A stretch of DNA of 64,000 nt, taken from positions 2,604,001 through 2,668,000 of the forward strand of contig JAAROD010000015.1 of NCBI GenBank assembly GCA_012274445.1. The letters run 5' to 3'. Shown piece by piece: positions 57,079 through 64,000 of this stretch. Position 1 is the stretch's first letter; the number at the start of each line of letters is the position of its first letter. The translations under genes were made by a program, and so were the position numbers. The notes under the pieces are model-generated. The model worked only from the letters and a program-made list of their open reading frames with translations, was not told the DNA's origin and searched no databases. The DNA comes from Sclerotiophoma versabilis (Eukaryota; Ascomycota; Dothideomycetes; Pleosporales; Didymellaceae).

Positions 57079-57802
57079 CGTAGGAATACCTGCAAACCAA
57101 TTGCGCTTACTTAGTTGTCTAGGCCACGCAGAACGCCTGGTGCTTTTAGATTTTGAGCGTCCGTAAAACGGGCTGTTGTTTATGGCAACGCTTATGCATA
57201 CGTAACGCAGACGGCTGGTTCCTGTGGTATCAGCTCGCAGCATGCTGTAATGAATGCTTCGATATCTCAACTGAGGCCGTGGCCAGATCTCGGGGGATTT
57301 ATCGGTTACCACGTTCATACGGCGTTGTTGTCAAGTCAATTGGGCACCGAGCGGGGCTGGTAGGGTTGATTGGATTCAGAAGACAGTATGGCGCTTTAGT
57401 TCAGAATGCGACCATGGTTTGCACCCTCCAACGCCCCACAAAACACCATTCGAAGACTGCCAAACGTGAGCAACACACAGCATGCGAGCCCCATGGGTGT
57501 CAGCTTCATTAACCGGGCCTACTACTGCAGCTTGTAAACCCCTCACCCATAAACGCAGTCCATTCGTTCTTCCCAACTTCCGACGCAACGTCTTCTGTCC
57601 TACAATTCCCATTTTATTCAGCACGCTTCGGTCGCTCCGATCGTGTAATAACCGACCTTCCTTCGATTGCTGAAGTTTCCAGATGTCGGTTTGATCACAC
57701 AGTGGAAGTTTAGGCGTTCCTTTTGAGGGGTAAGTGTATCATTTATCGAGAATGCTTGCTCACATTACACACACTGATGTTTATGAAAGGCAATCCTAAG
57801 CC
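57079..57802. other. Intergenic
   Basis: This 724-bp gap lies between the MFS gene and the Ser/Pro-rich gene. An ATG at 57777, out of frame with the next gene, could form a short upstream ORF. Nothing else is supported. Confidence 0.5.
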
Positions 57803-59722
57803 ATGCGTCTCCCTTGGCTTCCCAAGAGAAAAAAGTCGGCCTCAACACTGTCGAGTATATTCTCAGACAGCGTTTCGCCATATGCGTTACGTCCGCGCAA
57901 GAGCCAGCAAGGCACACTGGCACTCCCCACCAAGCTCGATGAAGTGGCAGATTCCGTGCATGCATTCGTTCCACAACAGTTACCTGGGGAACAGGCAAGT
58001 CAAGACGATGTGCGCTATTTTCTGTATCAGATCTTGACCCTGAAGGATTACAGCATTGCTCGAAAAAGTCCTCAGTGGGTACTCGAGACTTGCATGCTCT
58101 GGGAAGGGGATGGGAGCAAGCTGAGATCTTTGCCACCCGATGCTTTTCAGCAGCTCTGTCCTCTGACCCCAGGATATGCCACCATTGATTGGACCGTGAA
58201 AAGCTCCAAATTCCGACGACAAGATATACCGCCATGCGGTGTCCGTGATGAAATTGGGCAACGCATCAAGGATATTGTCGAGGGCTTGAAGAGGAAAGAA
58301 GAAGGCCATCGAGGCCCTGGATGGCAGAACTCAAGCGATCTCCAGCCTGCGGCAGCCCCGCCGGGAGAGATGGATAGAACGCAGACTCCCGCTCTCCCAC
58401 TGGACCACAGGTTCTCTATGCGCTCTCTCGCCCCTGCTCCTGGATACCCTACTGGGAGCTATTTTTATAGTCTCAGCAATCATTCCCTGCCGATTCTTCA
58501 TCAGATGTCTCCCATTGGTGTACAGCACGATCCCTCATATATGCAGCATCAAGCTTCCTTTGCCACGTCGCAATGCAGACCTCCTGTTACTCAGCCAGTG
58601 CAACGAGTACTTGATCCTGAACACGGTGTTCATCTAATGTCGTGTGACAAAACTTGCGACCGAGGTCTTCAAGTTTCTTCGCCAGCTTCGCCTACCTCGT
58701 CTTATTGCCAAGCGGAGAGTATTTCATCTCGATTTACCGAATCAACCGCGAAAACGTCGCCTCCAAGCTCGGAGAGCGAACATCACACCTGGCCTTCCAA
58801 GATCATCCGACCTTCATCTGTTCCACAGCCTGTAGTCGACAGCCAATATTCTTCACCAGGACTGTATCAAGCCTCTGCACAGCGGACTTCGACAGCAACA
58901 CTGAGCCGATACAGATTCAGCTATCCTTCCCCACCTATGCCTTCGAATGATCGTTCTTCTCATCCAGCACACTACATGGCCCATCTGCGTTCTCCATCCT
59001 ACAGCAGCCATTCGACTCATGCTTCGTCTGAAACATCCCTGACTCCTTCCGACAGTGCGACAAACAAGTATGGCTTCCGACGTGATTCAATTGTGCCACC
59101 GGGATCCAGGCAGCATTCTTTGCAACGCCAACCTTCGTACCATGTGGCAGCCACCTCGACTCTGTCTCAGTCGTCTACTCCAAATACTTTTGTGACCGCA
59201 TTGCCTTACCCACGAGGCCCCACTCCCTCCCGGTTGGGCACCGCAGCGCCAGTGGTGCGTGGCCAAGGCAGTCTGATGCGTCCAATCAACAACTATAGCG
59301 TCGATGCTCATGCATTTGACACAGCTGAGCATATTGGTCGCAAATCGATGTCCGGCCCGATACATTCATTGCTACCCGAAGAGGGGAGGAGACGTAAGCT
59401 TGCTAGGGGCAAGAGCGAGAGTGGGCTCGATGCCCGCATCAGACCTTACATCAGTAACAGCCGCGGCTGTGAAGAATCTGTAGGTCCCCTCTTACGGTTC
59501 CAAAATCCCCGGACAGGACAGCCCAGGCTGACGATATACGAAACAATAGAACAACATGGGAGGCTGGGCAAGCAACATCTCGAGAATCAGAGACGTGTAG
59601 AGATGCAGAATGGGCGACTAACCACAGTTTATGAGACTATTGAAGAGCGAGAATTCCTTGATGGAAAACCTCAGCGCGGAGTGGACAACACTGTGGATCG
59701 CGAGTGGTCGAGGTACCTCTGA
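57803..59722 (+). CDS. Ser/Pro-rich hypothetical protein
   Basis: A single exon encodes 639 aa. I do not recognise the family. Residues 1-40 are basic (MRLPWLPKRKK). A folded-looking region at about 65-170 contains DDVRYFLYQILTLKDYSIAR, PQWVLETCMLWEG and EIGQRIKDIVEGLKRKEE. From about 180 to 530 the chain is low-complexity, rich in Ser, Pro, His, Thr and Tyr, and probably disordered. The C-terminal 100 residues become charged again and hold two copies of YETIE (579-583 and 610-614). No signal peptide or membrane helix is seen, so it is probably cytosolic or nuclear. Such architecture is common in fungal regulatory or scaffold proteins, but nothing specific can be assigned. Confidence 0.75.
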   Translation: MRLPWLPKRKKSASTLSSIFSDSVSPYALRPRKSQQGTLALPTKLDEVADSVHAFVPQQLPGEQASQDDVRYFLYQILTLKDYSIARKSPQWVLETCMLWEGDGSKLRSLPPDAFQQLCPLTPGYATIDWTVKSSKFRRQDIPPCGVRDEIGQRIKDIVEGLKRKEEGHRGPGWQNSSDLQPAAAPPGEMDRTQTPALPLDHRFSMRSLAPAPGYPTGSYFYSLSNHSLPILHQMSPIGVQHDPSYMQHQASFATSQCRPPVTQPVQRVLDPEHGVHLMSCDKTCDRGLQVSSPASPTSSYCQAESISSRFTESTAKTSPPSSESEHHTWPSKIIRPSSVPQPVVDSQYSSPGLYQASAQRTSTATLSRYRFSYPSPPMPSNDRSSHPAHYMAHLRSPSYSSHSTHASSETSLTPSDSATNKYGFRRDSIVPPGSRQHSLQRQPSYHVAATSTLSQSSTPNTFVTALPYPRGPTPSRLGTAAPVVRGQGSLMRPINNYSVDAHAFDTAEHIGRKSMSGPIHSLLPEEGRRRKLARGKSESGLDARIRPYISNSRGCEESVGPLLRFQNPRTGQPRLTIYETIEQHGRLGKQHLENQRRVEMQNGRLTTVYETIEEREFLDGKPQRGVDNTVDREWSRYL

Positions 59723-60614
59723 TTGGAGGATTGTACTATACGGTGGCACAGCGAGGAGCACCACAACAACAGCCATTCATTGTAGTAGATAGCATTCCCT
59801 CCGAATGAATGATATATGCCTTGTTGCACACTGTTTTCTATAGATCACATGGCTTCGTGGGTGAATCAAGAACAGGAACATCATCAATGCCAGAACGCCT
59901 GCCGTTACATCTTCTCTGTGTCATGTCCACCACCCGTACACTGCGAGCCCACCAGCTGCCAGCATCGCATAAGGCATATAAAAAATATCCCGACTCATGC
60001 ACGTGGTTGTGGAGCACGCAAGGTTTCAGCGGCTCTTTACGGCGATCTTCGGCGGTTCGGTACTTGGGATTTGTGAGACGCAAGACGTTGAAGAATTACC
60101 GGAGAAAAGCGCAGTATTCAACGGATTTTGAGGTGTACTGCTTGATGAGGAAAGTCTGGGATATTTCAGTTGGAAGGGGTCCGAAAGCTTTGGGACCTTT
60201 GGGGGAGATGTTGCGGGGGTTTGTTAGCGAGTCAATGGTGAGAGTTGGGCTCTCAGGCCCGCATCTATCGGTGTGTACTCTACCGTTTCACAACACAATC
60301 ACCACACGTTCAAGCTTTCCATAAATTGAAAAAAAATGTTGCTATTTTCGCTAGAACTGTGTTGCGGAGCTGTTATTCCTTAACATGATATGGCAAAACA
60401 GGATCTTATTTGCTAGCGATGCACATGTATGCGCACGGCATGTATTGGACGCCATCAGCACACCAACCAGTATTCTATCGAGATAAGACGGTTTTTTGAC
60501 AGAAAACCAACCAAATCCGCTTCCCACTTGTCAGAAGCAGCTCCTCACACTTCCATCACTGAACGCATGATCAGCCAGCTCATCCCAAATGAGACTTGTC
60601 AGCGCCTCTTCTCC
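59723..60614. other. Intergenic between convergent genes
   Basis: A 171-codon plus-strand frame at 59809-60324 is present, but its translation has no domain and mixed codon use, so I leave it uncalled. No repeats or RNA genes are visible. Confidence 0.4.
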
Positions 60615-61318
60615 TCAAGCCTTTACGGGATCCCGAATCATGACTGTGTTCATATCCTCGCCCTCACCCCCATACTTCGTCAGATCAAACACCTGCTCAT
60701 GCCTGGCCGTGAAGCCACACCTGGCATACAGCGGCCGGCCCATGACTGAAGATTCCAGGAAACAGGGCAGCTGAGCAGTATCAGCTTGTTCGGTGCCCCA
60801 GCGGACGAGCTTGGCGCCAGCGCCGCGGCGGTGATGTGCTGGGTCAGTGATGAGGATGTGTAGGACTATCAGAATGTTAATTGACATTCGAGACGTCGAA
60901 TGACTTGAGTCATGTGACACTTACAATAGAACGGTTTCGTCCCCATGAACTCCTTCCTGACCCTATTCAAATACCACATGAAGTCGACCATTGCGTGCTT
61001 TCCCTCCTCATCTGCACCTGGTACCGGCAGCATGGATCGTATTTCTTCTTCTGTACGCTCTTTCTGGTTGATGCGCCACTTGGCGCCCGCGATCATCTGG
61101 CCATCTAACTCGGTGTCAATGACCTTGAGGTAAGTGACATCCTTCTCCTCGCGCAGAGATTTGATGTGCTTATCGACAGACTTGTTGATATAGGCTTCTG
61201 AGGGTGGGTGCTCGACCATGAACTGTGTCATGCCGCCGCCGGTACCGAAGGCGGCTATTTGGATCCGGACAAATTCTGGGATGTCGGTTTCTCTGCAGGG
61301 ATGGAGTTCGAGAACCAT
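60615..61318 (-). CDS. GNAT-family N-acetyltransferase
   Basis: Exons 60925-61318 and 60615-60865 (59-nt intron, GTAAGT donor) give 214 aa. The N-terminus MVLELHPCRETDIPEFVRIQ is the usual first strand and helix of GNAT enzymes. A variable middle follows, with EYINK-like helices and GAKWRINQKER on strand 4. Motif A, which binds the acetyl-CoA pyrophosphate, is split by the intron and reads ITDPAHHRRGAGAKLVRWG in exon 2. SSVMGRPLYARCGFT forms motif B, the strand and helix near the thiol. The enzyme would transfer acetyl from acetyl-CoA to an amine; the substrate is unknown. It is probably cytosolic. The frame is open upstream of 61318, but this Met fits the family. Confidence 0.88.
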
Positions 61319-62779
61319 GTTGGCGGTGTTGGAAGGATCCGGTTGATATTGAGATAGATTGTCGAAAGTTTGTGTTGTGGACGATCTGGATCTTAAGGCG
61401 ATGAGGCAGATGGGATGCCTCGTCTGTACCTGCCCCCATCGGCATCGGTCATTCCAGATCTGCAAATTGTGAGTCGAGCAAACGCCCTTTCACGATATGC
61501 AATGACTCAACATCATTTGATTGTTCGTCAAACGCCCTTTTCCTTCTTTAATCACGTTAAAATGCGTGACGGTGAGCAAGATGCACATCGCAGGGTCTTC
61601 GAAGTGCGGGGCACGTCATACACAGCCTTGACGTTGCTGCCCCTCCATAACAGCATTATTTGCAAAATTGCAACAGACGTGCACCATCAGCAGCCATTAC
61701 CAAATGGTATAGCAAGCATGAAAAGCTGTCGAGCATCGAGACAGAGATGTAAACCATGATACAAATATCTCAAACCGATGAACGGACGCTGTCCCTTCAG
61801 GAAGGCATGCTTCGATCTGGCACAATCCCCGATAGAAACGTCTAGACAAGCTCACCAAGCCCGCGGCTGATCAACGCATGGCCATTTGCCAACGGCGAAG
61901 GCACGGAGATCATGAGGCCGTGCGTATGGAACGCTTCAGCCTCATCGATGAAACGTGTCGTGGTCTGGCACATCCGGAAACGAGTTGCTGAAACCAGTTA
62001 CAGAAGGGCGACACTCACCACCAAATCTCAATGAACATTATTGACGGCATCACAAACATTGTTGGCAGCGGGGTCGATGATGCTGCAAGGCATTCGAAGC
62101 TGCTCAATTACTTACTTTATACCCTTCATCTATCAGCTATCTGTCTTGAGAAATTTCTGATGCTTGCATTGCACACAGCACGCCAACACCACGCCAAGCC
62201 GGTTGCATATTTCTCAGAGTGCCGGAGGGACCGCCTCAGTAGCAGGCTAGGTGCGCCGAACGTAGGGTCGCGCCACCAGGGCAGGTGGTCGCTGCCAGAA
62301 GACCAGAAAAGCTTCCTAAAAGCTAGGGGATCATGTCTCAGATCTGCCGGGACGTCCCTTCAACGACTGTCAAATGCAGCCCTATCCGGTAGCTTCGCCT
62401 TACTGCCGCACCACTCAAGTCGAGGACGAGCCTGTTCCTGCATGGAACAGCTGGCCAGACATCTGCTGGGCATTGACACTTCTGACAGTACGTGCTATTG
62501 TAGGCTACCGCATGACGTCTGATGGTACATCAGGATCGCCTCGGTATCGAAACTTAACACATCTGCTGGCCGGCTACCTCTCTAACTTGGCTTGTGCGAC
62601 ATCACCGCCTGCAGGGGTTCCTTATAAGTATACCGCGGAGTACGTATCGATCATGATGTCGCACCCAGCCTCAGTTCCTTCCTTGATAGACATTTACTTC
62701 CTTGGACTGGTTTCCTACATCTTCAACCTTAAAACTTCTAATAATATAGTTCTTTGACTGTCAACAAGAAACTACCATC
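61319..62779. other. Intergenic; includes cutinase promoter
   Basis: About 1.5 kb. Plus-strand frames at 61415-61759, 62031-62522 and 62374-62757 overlap or lack domains and are not called. A TATA-like element at 62622-62632 serves the cutinase. Confidence 0.45.
62622..62632 (+). promoter_or_regulatory. TATA-like element of the cutinase gene
   Basis: TTATAAGTATA lies about 150 bp upstream of the cutinase ATG and just before a CCGCGG palindrome. Confidence 0.35.
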
Positions 62780-63526
62780 ATGAGGTCTTTCGCGTCCCTA
62801 CTTGTCCTCGCTCCTTTCGCCTCGGCGGCTCTCACATCCGCAACCCAGAACGATGTCACCAACGGCGGTGGCTGCAAAGCTATGACTGTGCTTTTCGCCC
62901 GTGGTACCACCGAGCTTGGTAACATGGGCTCGGTTGCTGGCCCGCCATTTGTCTCCGCACTTGGCAAGATGATGGGTGGCGCACAAAATCTTGCTGTGCA
63001 GGGTGTTAAATACCCCGCCGACATCCCCGGTTTCCTGGTTGGTGGTGATGCCGCGGGCAGCAAGTTGATGGCCCAGATGGTCGGTCAGGTGATGGCTACA
63101 TGTCCCGACACCGCGCTGGTCATGGCTGGTTACTCGTAAGTTTTCGTCTAAGCATTGACAAATTCAAAGCTAATGTATCACAGCCAGGGAGGACAGCTCG
63201 TCCATAATGCCGCCACTATGCTGACTCCTCAAGAATCTGCCTTCGTCAAGAGTGCCGTTATCTTCGGTGATCCAAACAAGGGCGATCCTGTTGGCAGCGT
63301 CAGTGCCGCCAACACCAAGGTCATCTGTCACACCGGTGACCTGATCTGTGCAGGCCAGGCCGTCATTCTTGCACCTCATTTGACCTACGGTGTTGATGCA
63401 AACACTGCCGCTACATTCGTCATGTCGACTGCAGGCGCCGCCATGAAAGGTGCCGCTGCTAAAGGTGCCGCTGCGGCCGCTGCAAAGGTTGTAGTCGGCA
63501 AGGTTGCCAAGGGCTTCTCTGCTTGA
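62780..63526 (+). CDS. Secreted cutinase-family serine esterase
   Basis: Exons 62780-63135 and 63184-63526 (48-nt intron inside the active-site codon region) give 232 aa. A signal peptide (MRSFASLLVLAPFASA) precedes the mature part. The catalytic triad is probably S119 in GYSQGG, D171 in CHTGDLIC and H184 in APHLTYG. Oxyanion-side residues lie in LFARGTTELGNMG near the start. Cys32, 108, 167 and 174 can form the two conserved disulfides. The C-terminus is an Ala/Lys/Gly-rich tail (AAMKGAAAKGAAAAAAKV) not typical of core cutinases. The enzyme hydrolyses ester bonds of cutin or related polyesters outside the cell, and would aid growth on plant surfaces. Confidence 0.94.
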
Positions 63527-63772
63527 GCGTTTAGCCTCGAGTTGGAGGTAATTGGATTATTGAGATGTGAATATAACAAGTGGAAAAGTGCTGCAGGTCA
63601 GCTTCGATACTTTTTGACCACTATAATGTCTAAACGCTGTCTAAGACAATGAATCTATAATTGACGAACAAGGCTGAGCTACTTACGCTAGGCTCTGAGA
63701 AGCTAGCCGATCTTTGAGCACTCGCATCTCACCCTGTCCTCTAAGCTCTTCTTCTCCCCATCACCAGAAAGT

Positions 63773-64000
63773 ATGACTGCCTCCAAGCTACTGCAAAAAC
63801 TCTTCAAGCGTGCGGCCAATGACAGCAGCGAAGCTACCACCGCTGAAGCACGCGATGCGTCACCTTCTCGACCATTAGCTATAACCCCGCGAAAAGCCGT
63901 CCAGCATCTTCCACCACAGCTTCAGCAAGCCTCACTCTTCCTCTCTCTCCCCGGCGAAATCCGTAATAGCATCTACTCCTACGTCATCTTTCCTTCTCTG
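63773..64000 (+). CDS. N-terminal part of an F-box/2EXR-like fungal protein, cut by window edge
   Basis: An open frame runs from ATG 63773 to the last base (76 codons). After a basic and Ser/Thr-rich start (MTASKLLQKLFKRAAND) it reaches LFLSLPGEIRNSIYSYVIFP. This L-PGEIRN-IY pattern is typical of the short N-terminal motif of many fungal proteins of unknown function annotated as F-box-like or 2EXR. The rest lies outside the window. Confidence 0.6.
   Translation, partial: MTASKLLQKLFKRAANDSSEATTAEARDASPSRPLAITPRKAVQHLPPQLQQASLFLSLPGEIRNSIYSYVIFPSL

Noticed and set aside
59809..60324. 171-codon plus-strand frame
   Set aside because: No domain, mixed codon use, and competing frames in the same interval. 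It is probably chance or untranslated sequence.
62031..62757. Overlapping plus-strand frames of 163 and 127 codons before the cutinase
   Set aside because: They overlap in different frames and show no domain or good start context; the stretch looks like promoter.

Overview
The window is nuclear DNA of a filamentous ascomycete (Pezizomycotina). Class Dothideomycetes, perhaps Pleosporales, is my best guess but is inference only. The signs are protein-coding genes broken by introns of about 45-65 nt with GT..AG ends, and fungal families: Zn2Cys6 regulator, PTH11-like membrane proteins, NACHT-ankyrin STAND protein, cutinase, secreted tyrosinase, ferric reductase and cyanamide hydratase. There is also an AT-rich, TpA-rich transposon relic that looks mutated by RIP. 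I see no bacterial operons, CRISPR arrays or rRNA/tRNA genes. Exon structures below come from splice signals plus reading-frame continuity; there is no transcript evidence.

Layout. 1-1541: 5' part of a PHO84-like phosphate transporter (minus), cut by the window edge. 2551-4837: protein with a STAND-type N-terminal helical domain but no ATPase. 5566-7286: myo-inositol/sugar transporter whose promoter holds three identical CreA-like 11-mers. 7879-14396: 2155-aa NACHT-ankyrin protein. 16221-19778: two tandem PTH11/rhodopsin-like membrane proteins. 19779-23171: gene-poor, with the transposon relic at 20571-21634. 23172-24782: LRR protein (minus). 27440-28663: secreted tyrosinase. 29784-31661: F-box/LRR-like protein (minus). 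32385-33160: Rossmann-fold oxidoreductase. 35064-40016: full-length ABCA-type ABC transporter.

Right half. 41181-41968: 150-aa protein with 30 cysteines (minus), the most striking gene here. 42265-44869: Zn2Cys6 regulator (minus). 45250-46040: cyanamide hydratase (minus). 47631-50048: ferric reductase (minus). 52152-52874: coiled-coil Cys/His protein (minus). 53987-54437: small membrane protein (minus). 55400-57078: Dal5-like MFS transporter. 57803-59722: Ser/Pro-rich protein. 60615-61318: GNAT acetyltransferase (minus). 62780-63526: cutinase. 63773-64000: start of an unknown protein.

The genes do not form one pathway. Themes are nutrient uptake (phosphate, inositol, iron, organic anions), surface sensing and secreted enzymes, and STAND-type self/non-self candidates. 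No secondary-metabolite backbone enzyme is present. The best candidate for something undescribed is the gene at 41181-41968. Once two introns are removed, its cysteines sit at every third residue in one unbroken register over 97 residues. This lies behind an N-terminus that looks myristoylated and palmitoylated, and ahead of a C-terminal PPPY motif.
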